NCBI RefSeq assembly: GCF_003285015.1 | Contig: NZ_QMFB01000030.1 | Coordinates: 231 to 64,230, forward strand | DNA: 64,000 nucleotides | Direction of reading: 5' to 3' | Source: Paenibacillus contaminans | GTDB lineage: Bacteria; Bacillota; Bacilli; Paenibacillales; NBRC-103111 | Made by a program: the position numbers and the translations under genes | The notes under the pieces: model-generated | What the model saw: the letters and a program-made list of their open reading frames with translations, nothing else | Told to the model about the DNA's origin: nothing | The model's database searches: none | Shown: positions 1 to 8,239 of the stretch, piece by piece | Numbering within the stretch: the first letter of the stretch is position 1 | Layout: every line of letters starts with the position of its first letter

Positions 1-134
1 CCTGGCCTCGTGCTCAGCCTCTCTTGCAAAAGGTGTTGTCCGAAGCAGGAACCTTAGAATAGCACGGTTCCGGAAGCAGGTCAAGCCTTATTTCGACAAT
101 ATTTGCAGAGACGATCGGTGGGCGCTGGTCCGGC

Positions 135-806
135 TTATTTGCTTACGCTATAAACCGCATTGGTCTCTTCCTGCCAAAGCAGTTGAAAATCTTTAAACCC
201 TGCCGCCTCAAACAGGCAGCGCTCCGTTTCGATCGAGCTGGGGATATCGTAGTGGTATTGGCCGTGAGCCGAATTATCGCCAATGATGCTTTTGTACGCC
301 TCAAGCCATCTTCGTTCCCGATCCGGGGTCTCTACATAATCTCCTTCTATATACAGTCCGCCGGGCTTCAAAGCCGAATGAAGCTTCTTATAAAGCTTGA
401 GCTTGTCGTCCCGCAGCAAATGGTGCATGGTCATCGCCGAAACAATGTAATCGTACCTGTCCGGCTCAAAATCGGCCTCCACATAAGAAGCGTTCATAAT
501 CGTCAACCTGTCGGACCATTGTTCATACTTGACGCGCAGCAGTTCAAGCATATTAACGGAAACGTCAACGCAAGTAATTTGCGCGTTTGGCGCTTTTTTG
601 AATATCCACTTGATTTCCGTACCGGTCCCGCAGCCCAAATCGAGTACGCGTACCGGCAAATCCGTTCTATCGATCGGCTTTGACAGTGCGGCATAAAAAG
701 GATCGAATGATCGGATGACGCCCCTCATATGATTGTCATAACCTAGTGCCCGCTTATCGAAAAAATGCGACATTTCTTCCAATTGAAAGTTATCGCTTTT
801 TGCCAT
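135..806 (-). CDS. Class I SAM-dependent methyltransferase
   Basis: The 223-residue product carries the glycine-rich SAM-binding motif DLGCGTG (residues about 56-62) and an acidic residue ending the second strand (CVDVS, about 79-83), the usual order in small class I methyltransferases (Methyltransf_12/25 type). The substrate cannot be read from sequence. I chose the ATG at 806 rather than the one at 842 because GAGGGGGA lies 5-6 bases upstream of it. No partner gene is obvious: the next gene upstream ends at 965 and has its own terminator, so this is probably transcribed alone. Confidence 0.85.
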   Translation of the reverse strand: MAKSDNFQLEEMSHFFDKRALGYDNHMRGVIRSFDPFYAALSKPIDRTDLPVRVLDLGCGTGTEIKWIFKKAPNAQITCVDVSVNMLELLRVKYEQWSDRLTIMNASYVEADFEPDRYDYIVSAMTMHHLLRDDKLKLYKKLHSALKPGGLYIEGDYVETPDRERRWLEAYKSIIGDNSAHGQYHYDIPSSIETERCLFEAAGFKDFQLLWQEETNAVYSVSK

Positions 807-876
807 CGCCGCTCCCCCTCGCCATGGTAAAGAGCATAGCATATGCAGACGGCAATTCGCCTGGGAGAAAACGATT

Positions 877-909
877 CAAAAAAAATTACCCTGCACAAGG
901 AAGGGTAAT
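877..909 (-). terminator. Rho-independent terminator after the sugar isomerase gene
   Basis: On the minus strand an 8-bp perfect stem (ATTACCCT / AGGGTAAT) with a 9-base loop is followed directly by a run of eight T. It lies 56 bases past the stop codon of the gene at 965-1711. Confidence 0.85.
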
Positions 910-964
910 CGTAAACTTGTAAAGCTGATAGGCAAGCCGTGAAAAGCACAGGCTATAAACTTTT

Positions 965-1711
965 CTATAGGGTCAACAATCCCTTGAGCACCTCGGCATC
1001 CTCGAGAAATTGCTCCGCCAGGCCGTCTTTTACGAATTCCATAAGCAAGTAGCGATCGCCTTCCAATGCTTGCAAAGCATCTATGTAAATGCGCCATGGC
1101 TCAATTCCATCCGACAACGGCAATTGGATTCCGGGCTCCCAATGAAAAACGTGAACGTTTGACAGCTGGGGAGCAAGCTTCCTTAGCGAGTCCAAATTTT
1201 CCCCCGTATTGAATTCGGGTTTATGCTGCCAATAAGTCGCAACAGCTTCGTTCCCGACTAATTCGAGCAAACGCAGCGTTTCGGCGGTTCCGTCAGTCAG
1301 CGTATTGGCGTGAAATTCGAATGCGATTCGGATCCCTGCCTCGCCGGCACTTGCTGCAGCCGCCTTGGTATCTTCAACGACGGCCTTCCACCATGCTTCG
1401 TCCGCCTTGTCGGATCCTTTATCTCCTGCCCAAATACGAATGGACGGCGCTTTAAGCGCTTTGGCCGTTTCCAGCACATCCGCAAACGATTGACCGTAAC
1501 CTGCCTTGTAATAGGAGCCATAAGAAGCGACAGTCAGCCCCGCCTCGCGGGTGGCATCGCCGATCGCTTTTGCACGCGCCAAATCGCCGACTGGCACATG
1601 CACGTCTCCTCCCCACTCTATTGCGTTCAAACCTGCTTTCGCTGCAAGCTCGATAATTTCCTCCGGGCTTTTCTGACGGAACGTAACCGATACGAGACCG
1701 GAATACAGCAT
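965..1711 (-). CDS. Sugar phosphate isomerase/epimerase (TIM barrel, AP-endonuclease-2 fold)
   Basis: The 248-residue product has the pattern of the xylose-isomerase-like TIM-barrel family: an early strand ending in an acidic residue (NAIEWGG, about 30-36), a conserved FEFH segment near the middle, a VHVFHWEP strand, and a late LMEF strand. These are the positions where family members carry divalent-metal ligands (Glu, Asp, His, Glu). Such proteins interconvert sugars or inositol derivatives, but the substrate here is unknown. The gene stands alone with a strong terminator downstream. The long space upstream is shared with fumC, which is transcribed the other way. Confidence 0.8.
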   Translation of the reverse strand: MLYSGLVSVTFRQKSPEEIIELAAKAGLNAIEWGGDVHVPVGDLARAKAIGDATREAGLTVASYGSYYKAGYGQSFADVLETAKALKAPSIRIWAGDKGSDKADEAWWKAVVEDTKAAAASAGEAGIRIAFEFHANTLTDGTAETLRLLELVGNEAVATYWQHKPEFNTGENLDSLRKLAPQLSNVHVFHWEPGIQLPLSDGIEPWRIYIDALQALEGDRYLLMEFVKDGLAEQFLEDAEVLKGLLTL

Positions 1712-2034
1712 TCGGATTTCCCCTCTTTCGTAAAATAACTAATTAATGTTGACCTAGCACCACCGGGACAGCTGCTTGTATAAAACAAGTCTAATCATCC
1801 GCAATCATTATATAATGGGCTTCCTTTTCGAACAAACGTTTTTCCGTCTTTTATAACGGCAGCACAATCTATAATGAAGGAATCGCACATTTTTATTACC
1901 CAAGCAAACATTCCGGAAATAAAGCCATACTATCCATGGATACAGCATGCTTAGCAGCTGATGTTCGGAAGCACAACACTTGCACGGATATCCGGCTGTC
2001 CACGCCGCTAAAATGCATCCTAATAAAAACCGAT
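1712..2034. other. Divergent intergenic region upstream of the isomerase and fumC
   Basis: No gene is supported here; the short open frames lack ribosome binding sites and coding character. The region must hold the isomerase promoter (minus strand) and leads into the fumC promoter and Fur box at 2035-2081. Confidence 0.5.
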
Positions 2035-2063
2035 TTGCCACCGCATCGCCAACATGATATCAT
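2035..2063 (+). promoter_or_regulatory. Predicted sigma-A promoter of fumC
   Basis: TTGCCA (2035-2040) and TATCAT (2058-2063) each match the sigma-A -35 and -10 consensus at five of six positions and are separated by 17 bases. The predicted start of transcription, near 2070, falls inside the Fur box. Confidence 0.6.
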
Positions 2064-2066
2064 TTA

Positions 2067-2081
2067 TGATAATGATTATCA
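2067..2081 (+). promoter_or_regulatory. Fur box overlapping the fumC transcription start
   Basis: TGATAATGATTATCA is a perfect match to the 7-1-7 Fur box (TGATAATNATTATCA). With its flanks, the complementary strand of 2068-2086 reads GATAATGATAATCATTATC, the classical 19-bp Fur consensus. It lies 3 bases after the -10 and ends 29 bases before the fumC start codon, a position where a bound repressor would block transcription. PerR and Zur boxes of Bacilli differ in the outer bases (TTATAAT, TCGTAAT), so Fur is the best match. Confidence 0.8.
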
Positions 2082-2110
2082 TTATCGAATATTTCGAGGA
2101 GGGCTTACCG

Positions 2111-3499
2111 ATGCAATTTCGTATTGAGAAGGATACGATCGGAGAAATTCAGGTTCCCATACATAAAAAATGGGGCGCGCAAACCCAGCGAAGCTCGGAA
2201 AACTTTCGTATCGGCACGGAAACGATGCCGCTCGAGCTGATCCGCCAATTCGCCGTGCTCAAAAAAAGCGCAGCGGCGGTAAACCGCGCGCTCGGCAAGC
2301 TTGACGAAATCAAGGCCGGGGCGATTATTTCGGCGGCTGACGAAGTTTTGGACGGCCGCTGGGATGAGCATTTTCCGCTTGTCGTCTGGCAAACGGGCAG
2401 CGGCACGCAATCGAACATGAACGTGAATGAAGTGATTGCCCACCTCGCTAACGATAAGTTGGAGGCGGAGGGCCGCGAATCCCGGGTGCATCCCAATGAT
2501 GACGTAAACAAGTCGCAGAGCTCCAACGATACGTTCCCGACCGCCATGCATATGGCAGCGCTGACTGCTGTCGAGGACCGCGTCCTTCCTGCTATCGCTG
2601 TGCTTAAGGAGACGCTGGCACGAAAAAGCGAAGCGTTCGCCGATATTATCAAAATTGGCCGCACGCATTTGCAGGACGCCACTCCGCTTACTCTCGGGCA
2701 GGAAATTAGCGGCTGGCACCGCATGCTCGACAAATCGGAGCGAATGATCAAGGCAAGCGCCGATTCTCTGCGCGAACTCGCGATCGGCGGGACCGCCGTC
2801 GGCACCGGCATTAATGCGCATCCCCGCTTCGGCGAGCTCGTTGCCGAGGAAATCAGCCGCTTGACGGGCAAAACATTCGTTACGGCGGAAAATAAATTTC
2901 ACGCCTTGACCAGCCATGACGAGCTTGTATATGTACATGGAGCCTTTAAGGCCCTTGCCGCCGATTTGATGAAAATCGCCAACGACGTTCGCTGGCTCGC
3001 CAGCGGTCCGCGAAGCGGCATCGGCGAAATTACGATTCCGGCGAATGAGCCGGGAAGCTCGATTATGCCCGGCAAAGTAAATCCGACGCAATCCGAAGCG
3101 ATGACGATGGTCGTTTGCCAGGTTATGGGCAACGATGCGGCGATCGGCTTTGCCGCCAGCCAAGGCAACTTCGAGCTGAACGTGTTCAAGCCCGTCATCA
3201 TCTACAATTTCCTGCAATCCGCCCGACTGCTCGCCGATGCGCTGCACTCGTTCAACGACAACTGCGCAGTAGGTATCGAGCCCGATGAAACGGTCATCCG
3301 CAGCAATGTGGAGCGCTCGCTCATGCTCGTCACCGCGCTGAATCCGCATATCGGGTATGAGAAAGCCGCCGCCGTCGCCAAAATGGCGCATAAAGAAGGC
3401 ATTACTTTGAAAGAAGCCGCACTGCGAAGCGGTTTTCTGACGGAGGAGCAATTCGACCAAATCGTCCGTCCCGAGCAAATGATCCACCCGAAGGAGTGA
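2111..3499 (+). CDS. fumC: Class II fumarate hydratase
   Basis: This enzyme interconverts fumarate and L-malate in the TCA cycle, as a cytoplasmic homotetramer that needs no iron-sulfur cluster. At 462 residues it has the usual FumC length. It shows the superfamily signature GSSIMPGKVNP, the SGTQSNMN and SSNDTFPTAMH substrate-binding segments and the family N-terminus (KDTIGEIQVP). The ATG at 2111 is preceded by GAGGAGGG; an upstream in-frame ATG at 2054 would add 19 hydrophobic residues encoded by the Fur box itself and is rejected. Iron-dependent repression is predicted from the box at 2067. A small gene follows after 6 bases. Confidence 0.97.
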   Translation: MQFRIEKDTIGEIQVPIHKKWGAQTQRSSENFRIGTETMPLELIRQFAVLKKSAAAVNRALGKLDEIKAGAIISAADEVLDGRWDEHFPLVVWQTGSGTQSNMNVNEVIAHLANDKLEAEGRESRVHPNDDVNKSQSSNDTFPTAMHMAALTAVEDRVLPAIAVLKETLARKSEAFADIIKIGRTHLQDATPLTLGQEISGWHRMLDKSERMIKASADSLRELAIGGTAVGTGINAHPRFGELVAEEISRLTGKTFVTAENKFHALTSHDELVYVHGAFKALAADLMKIANDVRWLASGPRSGIGEITIPANEPGSSIMPGKVNPTQSEAMTMVVCQVMGNDAAIGFAASQGNFELNVFKPVIIYNFLQSARLLADALHSFNDNCAVGIEPDETVIRSNVERSLMLVTALNPHIGYEKAAAVAKMAHKEGITLKEAALRSGFLTEEQFDQIVRPEQMIHPKE

Positions 3500-3505
3500 A
3501 CCGCT

Positions 3506-3865
3506 ATGTGGAACGTTATCCCGTTGACCTCAACATTGTTTGTGTTTCAATCTGAGCATGATTATCCCCAGGACTGGACGGCGTCCGCCAACATAACGGA
3601 AACCGCCGGTAATCGTCTGAACGTCAAAATCGATATCTGCCTTACGCTAATACGCGATAAAGAAGCTTACGAGCAGTTGCTTGACGCGATCCGGCATTTT
3701 GCCGATCAGCAGGTGAAACACTTCGGCAAAACGGATTGCTTGCTGCAATACCAATGCACCGGCATATTGGACGGCGTCGCCGGCATCGATATTCCTTCCA
3801 TCGAAGGAACGGACGGCAGCCGTTTGGCGCATGCGTTTTACACGGAGCAGCGAATGTCGGGATAA
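3506..3865 (+). CDS. Hypothetical protein co-transcribed with fumC
   Basis: I do not recognise this 119-residue protein. Its start lies 6 bases after the fumC stop, with AAGGAG straddling the fumC end as ribosome binding site, so it is very probably translated as part of the fumC transcript and shares its Fur control. It has no signal peptide or membrane segment; two cysteines lie close together (DCLLQYQC, about 78-85). The strand opposite the 3' end is non-coding until the HAD gene terminator at 3895. Confidence 0.65.
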   Translation: MWNVIPLTSTLFVFQSEHDYPQDWTASANITETAGNRLNVKIDICLTLIRDKEAYEQLLDAIRHFADQQVKHFGKTDCLLQYQCTGILDGVAGIDIPSIEGTDGSRLAHAFYTEQRMSG

Positions 3866-3894
3866 GGTGCAGAAAAATGGCTGTTCGACATATA

Positions 3895-3921
3895 CAAAAA
3901 AGCGCAGCATCAAAGCAGCGC
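3895..3921 (-). terminator. Terminator overlapping the 3' end of the HAD phosphatase gene
   Basis: On the minus strand GCGCTGC-TTTGAT-GCTGCGC followed by TTTTTT forms a hairpin with one mismatch. The stop codon at 3910-3912 lies inside the loop. Confidence 0.7.
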
Positions 3922-4701
3922 CCGCAAATCGTTTATAGAATCCCAAATCCAGTCCGGCCGGCGTTCCTCGGGAATGGCCGTCCCCTTCTTCGTCGAGCCG
4001 GACCATACGAGCGCCGTCTTCATGCCTGCCTGCTTGCCGAGCCCGATATCGGATTCGAGGCTGTCGCCGATCACGATGCACCGGTCCGCCGGGAGTCCCA
4101 GCTCTTGTAAGGCGGTTTCCGCCATAAAACGGGACGGCTTCCCGATCACGACGTCCGCTTCTTTGCCCGTCGATGCGACTATCGCGCCGATCATGCCCGC
4201 AACGTCGATACAATCGCCTCCATCGCCGGGAAACGTCTTATCGGCGTTCGTGGCGATGATGCGGGCGCCGCTGCGGACTGCGCGGAACGCCTGATTCAAA
4301 TCATGATAAGTCAGCGTCTCGTGCAGCGTGATGACCAGCCAATCGGCCTCCTCGGGCTTTGCGGCGAGCGCGATACCCCCTGCGATAAGCTCGTCCTTCA
4401 GCCCCTGCTCGCCGAGCACCCACGCTTGGCAGCCGGGGTTATTTTGCTGCAAATACCGCGCCGTCGCGGTTGACGACAGCATAATTTCCTCCTCGGCCAC
4501 CGCAAGCCCCATGCCGCAAAGCTTGTCATAGCACATTTTGCGGGATATATTGCCCCGGTTGCTTAGGAACAGTACGCGTTTACCAGCCTCTTTCAGCAGC
4601 GCTACCGTTTCAGGAACGCCCTCGATTATTTCTTTGCCTCGATAAACCGTACCGTCAAGATCGATAATAAAACCATCCACATCATGCAAGCTGCCGCGCA
4701 T
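3910..4701 (-). CDS. HAD-IIA family phosphatase (NagD/AraL type)
   Basis: The 263-residue product begins with HAD motif I in the form DLDGTVYRG (about 15-23), preceded by the DVDGFI strand, which is typical of subfamily IIA (NagD, AraL, p-nitrophenylphosphatase). LFLSNRG (about 44-50) is motif II, a conserved Lys occurs in VIGKPS, and VIGDSLESDIGLGKQAGMKT is motif IV. The family dephosphorylates small phosphometabolites, often to limit build-up of toxic intermediates. The substrate is not predictable. It appears to be a single-gene unit with its own terminator. Confidence 0.88.
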   Translation of the reverse strand: MRGSLHDVDGFIIDLDGTVYRGKEIIEGVPETVALLKEAGKRVLFLSNRGNISRKMCYDKLCGMGLAVAEEEIMLSSTATARYLQQNNPGCQAWVLGEQGLKDELIAGGIALAAKPEEADWLVITLHETLTYHDLNQAFRAVRSGARIIATNADKTFPGDGGDCIDVAGMIGAIVASTGKEADVVIGKPSRFMAETALQELGLPADRCIVIGDSLESDIGLGKQAGMKTALVWSGSTKKGTAIPEERRPDWIWDSINDLRALL

Positions 4702-4937
4702 CGCTGTCCCTCTTCCTGCTTTTGCTTCTTTGTATATTCTTTATCCAAAATCAATTGCAGCGTATGCCAAAACCATGCAACTGTCAAGCGCCGTATACGT
4801 CGCAGCCGCCAAAGCTCCGGAGTAAGTTAATCGTAACGAAAAAATGTTCGAGAGATGTCAATCGGATGTTGCGATTATGTAAAGGCGGGCGGTTACCACG
4901 CCGCCTTGCGGCTGCCAACTTACCCTCTCGTGGCTTA
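4702..4937. other. Intergenic segment with no recognised gene
   Basis: This is the upstream flank of the HAD gene and the left flank of a dispersed palindromic repeat. Short open frames on both strands run into the repeat and are not credible genes. Confidence 0.5.
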
Positions 4938-5126
4938 CAGTCCGATTTTGCCCGCTTGGAATCGAGTACGGCTTCCTTTCCCCGCCTGCAATCCGAAAAC
5001 GCCTACTTGCAGCGGGTATTTTGATCGGTACATCGGTGAATCCCTTCTCCAAGCCGGCAAAATCGGACTCCAGCGTAAGGCGAACCTCGATTTCTTGCTC
5101 CATGTGGGCTATTTCGGACTACAGCA
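4938..5126. repeat. Dispersed palindromic repeat, copy A (full length)
   Basis: This 189-bp element is matched closely at 41969-42156 and, for its left half, at 57143-57226. It is made of two direct-order modules starting CAGTCCGATTTTGCC and AATCCGAAAACGCC, followed by inverted versions of both (CAAGCCGGCAAAATCGGACT and GGGCTATTTCGGACTACAG), so the single strand could fold into long hairpins. It contains no coding sequence and sits between two genes. Confidence 0.8.
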
Positions 5127-5222
5127 TACAAAGGAGCTGCTTCTACGATATACTTTCTGCCCTGAAATAACTATATTTCATTATCAATGGTGCCTCGATA
5201 CGGCATCGAAGTCTGGAAAATT

Positions 5223-5245
5223 AAAAAAGCCGCGTTTCAGCGGCT
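5223..5245 (-). terminator. Terminator of the small membrane protein gene
   Basis: On the minus strand AGCCGC-TGAAAC-GCGGCT is followed by TTTTTT. The stem overlaps the stop codon at 5244-5246. Confidence 0.8.
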
Positions 5246-5504
5246 ATTTCATCATTCTTCTAAGCTTCTCATATAACTTGCGGTTTATATAGGCAAACAG
5301 TTTGGATAGCCAAAATAAACAAACGACAACAGCACAGGAAACAGCTGTCCAAAAAAGACCGGTTTTGACTGTTAATGTTCCACGAAATAGCCCGGTGGCC
5401 ATGAGAACGAGGTAAGCTGCGAAAACAATCAAAGCGCCAATCTTAACCATTTTGATTTCGAACACTTCCTCTTCTTGCTTCCTCAATAAGCAGCTTATCG
5501 TCAT
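5244..5504 (-). CDS. Small membrane protein of unknown function
   Basis: This up-to-86-residue protein has two hydrophobic helices (KIGALIVFAAYLVLMATGLF and GLFWTAVSCAVVVCLFWLSKLF) and a basic C-terminal tail (NRKLYEKLRRMMK). I do not recognise the family. Translation may begin at the ATG for MVKIGAL, 18 codons in, but neither start has a well-spaced ribosome binding site. It lies 38 bases downstream of the helicase gene on the same strand and ends in a good terminator, which suggests it is the last gene of that transcript. Confidence 0.55.
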   Translation of the reverse strand: MTISCLLRKQEEEVFEIKMVKIGALIVFAAYLVLMATGLFRGTLTVKTGLFWTAVSCAVVVCLFWLSKLFAYINRKLYEKLRRMMK

Positions 5505-5542
5505 CGAACCGCCGGTACGTGAATTCTCCCGGAGCGTATAAG

Positions 5543-7498
5543 CTAAACCAGCGCTTCCTGCAGCTTCACGCCTTGCGGCATAACGGATTCGATATGCGTC
5601 CTTGAAGCCTGCAGGCCGTTGCCCTCCTCACTGAGAATGGCGACATAACCGCTGTCCCCGCGGGAGCGGATCAACCGGCCGATGCCTTGTCTTAAGCGCA
5701 GCAGCATGTAGGGCAGGTCGACCTCGTCGTACGGCGAAGCCGCAGCGCTGCGTTTGGCCATAAAGACCGGATCCTGCGGCGGGAACGGCAAGGACCAGAC
5801 GATTACGTTCGACAGCGACGGACCGGGCACGTCGAGTCCTTCCCACAAGCTGACCGCACAAAGAATGCTCGGTTCATCTTCCTGGAAGCTGGCGATCAAA
5901 TGGCTGATTTCCCCGTCCCCCTCAAATCGGAAACGCAGCCCCGCGCATGCCGGATAAGAAACGAGCTCCCGCTTGAATTGCTGCAATTCGTCCTTGCTCG
6001 GGAACAAAATCAAGGCTCTTCCTTCCGTTCGCTCGAGCAGCTTGACGGCCGCCGCCATTTTATCGGCGAGCGTCACGCCGGACGGCCACTTCGGCGCTAC
6101 CGCCTGCATACTGTTTTCGTAATCGTAGGGGGAAGCCACGGAGAACGATAAATAGTCGGCAATTCCGAGACTTTCCGCCACGTAACCGAACGATTCGTCT
6201 ACGGATAGCGTGGCCGACGAGAACACGATCGGCATCGGCGATCCGAATACCCGCTCCTGCAGCACTTCCTTGACGGTTCTCGGCATGATCGCAAGCGCCA
6301 ATCCGCTTTCGCTTTCCGTCGCCCAGCAAATGAGCGTTTCCGGTTTTTCTAACAAACTTAGAGCGATTTGCATCATTTCCAAATGCTCCTCGACGATCCT
6401 CAGCTGGTATTCGCTCAGCGTAAAAAGCCCGCCTTCAAACACCAATTCCTCCTCTATTTCATCGAGTACCTTACGGAAACGGCGCACTTCCTTCAGCAGC
6501 CTCTCGTTCCATTCGACCCGCTTCCGGTCGGAGCCCGGTATCGCTATACATAAGCCTTCAAGCACTTCAAACATGGCTTCACTCTGCAAAATGGCCTCAT
6601 CCACAAGCATCGCCAAAGATTCGCGTATTTCTCCCTGCAGCAGCCGCGTAATCACTTCCTCGAAGACGGCATGCTTCAGCTTATAGGTCAGCGCTTTCTG
6701 GGCAGCCGATTCCAGCAAATGCCCTTCGTCGAAAACGACGGCGCAATGATCCGGAAGCAGAGGCAGTTGCCCTTCCCGCTTCCTTCCTTCATACGTCCAC
6801 ACATGCTCCATGTAAAAATCATGCGAGCAAATGATCAAGTCGGCCGACTTCCGGTAATGATCGCGCGACAGCGTTTGTCCGCAGCGATGGCGCTTGGCGC
6901 AGACGAAGCAGTCTTGGAAGGAATCCCAATTGATTTTGTTCCACTCGCCGTCGCTCAGTTGGGGATAGTTTTTCCGGTCGCCGTAAGCATGAAACGTTTG
7001 CATCGCCTCATAGGAACGCACAAAATCCGGCAGCCCCTCGTAAAGCTCTTCAAAAAGCAATCCGTCGCCTTCATCCTGCGTTCTTGCATGGTCGAGCTTG
7101 TTCAAGCATACGTATTGATCGGGAGACTTGCCGAGTCTCGCGTCGATCGCAAGGCCCAGATGTTTGGCCAGCTTGGCGATATCTCCTTCGGGCTTGACCA
7201 GCTGCTCGATTAAAGATTCGTCCGCACAGGCGATGACGGCGGGCTTGCGCATAAAACGCGCGTAGCAAACCGCGTATAACAAATAAACGAGCGTTTTCCC
7301 CGTCCCTACTCCCGCCTCCGCGAAAATCGTCCGTTTCTCGGCAAAGGCCCGCTCCAGCTGAAAAGCCATATAAATCTGCTCGTCCCGCACCTCGAACCCG
7401 GCTTCCGGCAAAATATCGTAAAAGACGTCCGCCACCCATTCGCCGACCTGCGGAATAAAGGGTAGAGTAGGATCATGTGCAAAGGGATAACGCTCCAT
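5543..7498 (-). CDS. ATP-dependent helicase of the DinG/XPD superfamily 2 type
   Basis: The 651-residue protein has the Walker A motif GVGTGKT (63-69), a DEGH box in place of DEAH (257-260), and the late motif QGIGRLIRSRGD that contacts ATP. Four cysteines (131, 197, 200 and 206) fall between motif I and the DEGH box, the position of the 4Fe-4S cluster in DinG and XPD helicases. Those enzymes unwind 5'-3' and act on R-loops, D-loops or damaged DNA. There is no exonuclease domain, unlike the longer DinG of many Firmicutes, so the protein resembles YoaA/DinG-short forms. The small membrane protein gene follows it. Confidence 0.9.
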   Translation of the reverse strand: MERYPFAHDPTLPFIPQVGEWVADVFYDILPEAGFEVRDEQIYMAFQLERAFAEKRTIFAEAGVGTGKTLVYLLYAVCYARFMRKPAVIACADESLIEQLVKPEGDIAKLAKHLGLAIDARLGKSPDQYVCLNKLDHARTQDEGDGLLFEELYEGLPDFVRSYEAMQTFHAYGDRKNYPQLSDGEWNKINWDSFQDCFVCAKRHRCGQTLSRDHYRKSADLIICSHDFYMEHVWTYEGRKREGQLPLLPDHCAVVFDEGHLLESAAQKALTYKLKHAVFEEVITRLLQGEIRESLAMLVDEAILQSEAMFEVLEGLCIAIPGSDRKRVEWNERLLKEVRRFRKVLDEIEEELVFEGGLFTLSEYQLRIVEEHLEMMQIALSLLEKPETLICWATESESGLALAIMPRTVKEVLQERVFGSPMPIVFSSATLSVDESFGYVAESLGIADYLSFSVASPYDYENSMQAVAPKWPSGVTLADKMAAAVKLLERTEGRALILFPSKDELQQFKRELVSYPACAGLRFRFEGDGEISHLIASFQEDEPSILCAVSLWEGLDVPGPSLSNVIVWSLPFPPQDPVFMAKRSAAASPYDEVDLPYMLLRLRQGIGRLIRSRGDSGYVAILSEEGNGLQASRTHIESVMPQGVKLQEALV

Positions 7499-7795
7499 CT
7501 ATCATTGCCTCCAGCATCCGATATTTCAAGGATAAACGTCTGTTGCGGCTTAGTCGCCTCGTGTTTTCCGGTGAATATCAGCTCTATATAATATGAAACA
7601 ATCAGAATCCGATATTTGAACAAATAATAATTATTGCACGAGGTCCCGATAAAAGCAACAAAGAATAAGAACGCGCTAAAAACCTTCAATTCCGCTTAAT
7701 AACGGCTTCGAAGGTTTTTCACGATAACGGAACCCGCTCGCATCGGCGCCTAACTTTCACCGGCATCCAGGTCTCCTATTTGTCTTATCCCCAGC
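7499..7795. other. Intergenic region with a terminator and a Fur/PerR-like palindrome
   Basis: It holds the helicase promoter region, a 13-bp perfect palindrome AATAATAATTATT at 7623-7635 and the hairpin at 7678-7719. No gene is supported. Confidence 0.45.
7678..7719. terminator. Bidirectional-looking terminator hairpin
   Basis: AAAAACCTTC and GAAGGTTTTT are perfect inverted repeats separated by about 22 bases, so a T-run follows the stem on either strand. Its probable role is to end the minus-strand transcript from the gene finishing at 7796. Confidence 0.7.
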
Positions 7796-8239
7796 TTAAG
7801 CAAACCAACGATACATTTTCCAGGCAAGCCACATCACGAGCATATAACCGAAAAACGAGTAAAAATGGCTCCAATCGCCGCTATGTGCGAACCAGCCCAG
7901 CCTTTCCGATATTTGCTCGACCAGCATCCCCATTAGACCGAAGACCAGTAATGCGACAATGCGCTGCCATCTTGCCATTTTTTGAAACCAGTAAATAGCA
8001 ATGGCCGTTATGAAGGGCAAAACGAGCAGCGTAGAAACGGCATTGAAGGAAAAAAGCTCGGGCAGAGGCCGCGCGGGAAAGGAAAACAGCTTTTTGCCGA
8101 CCAGAATGATGTCCAAATACGTCCCCAGCCAAGAAACGAAAAGCAATGCCGGAATATACGCTTTAAAATTGGCGCTAGAAGATTGCTGATTTGGCGATGA
8201 CCGCAAACTCGATTTTCTCCAACGTTTTACAATATTCAT
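7796..8239 (-). CDS. CBO0543-type integral membrane protein
   Basis: The product of about 147 residues has four predicted membrane segments (ALLFVSWLGTYLDIILVG, LLVLPFITAIAIYWF, IVALLVFGLMGMLVEQI, FGYMLVMWLAWKMY). The WLGTYLDIILVG, GMLVEQ and HSGDWSHFYSFFGY segments fit the CBO0543 family of Firmicutes membrane proteins, whose function is unknown. The start is uncertain: the frame is open to 8269, and I chose the ATG at 8239. The 5' end lies inside the 3' end of the upstream DUF2515 gene, so the two are translationally linked. Confidence 0.7.
   Translation of the reverse strand: MNIVKRWRKSSLRSSPNQQSSSANFKAYIPALLFVSWLGTYLDIILVGKKLFSFPARPLPELFSFNAVSTLLVLPFITAIAIYWFQKMARWQRIVALLVFGLMGMLVEQISERLGWFAHSGDWSHFYSFFGYMLVMWLAWKMYRWFA

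Noticed and set aside
1..62. Possible C-terminal tail of a plus-strand gene ending at TAG 60-62
   Set aside because: Only about 19 codons are inside the window and nothing in them is recognisable, so it cannot be told from chance.
2105..3487. Long minus-strand open frame opposite fumC
   Set aside because: It is a shadow of the GC-rich fumC codons; it lacks a ribosome binding site and any protein-like pattern.
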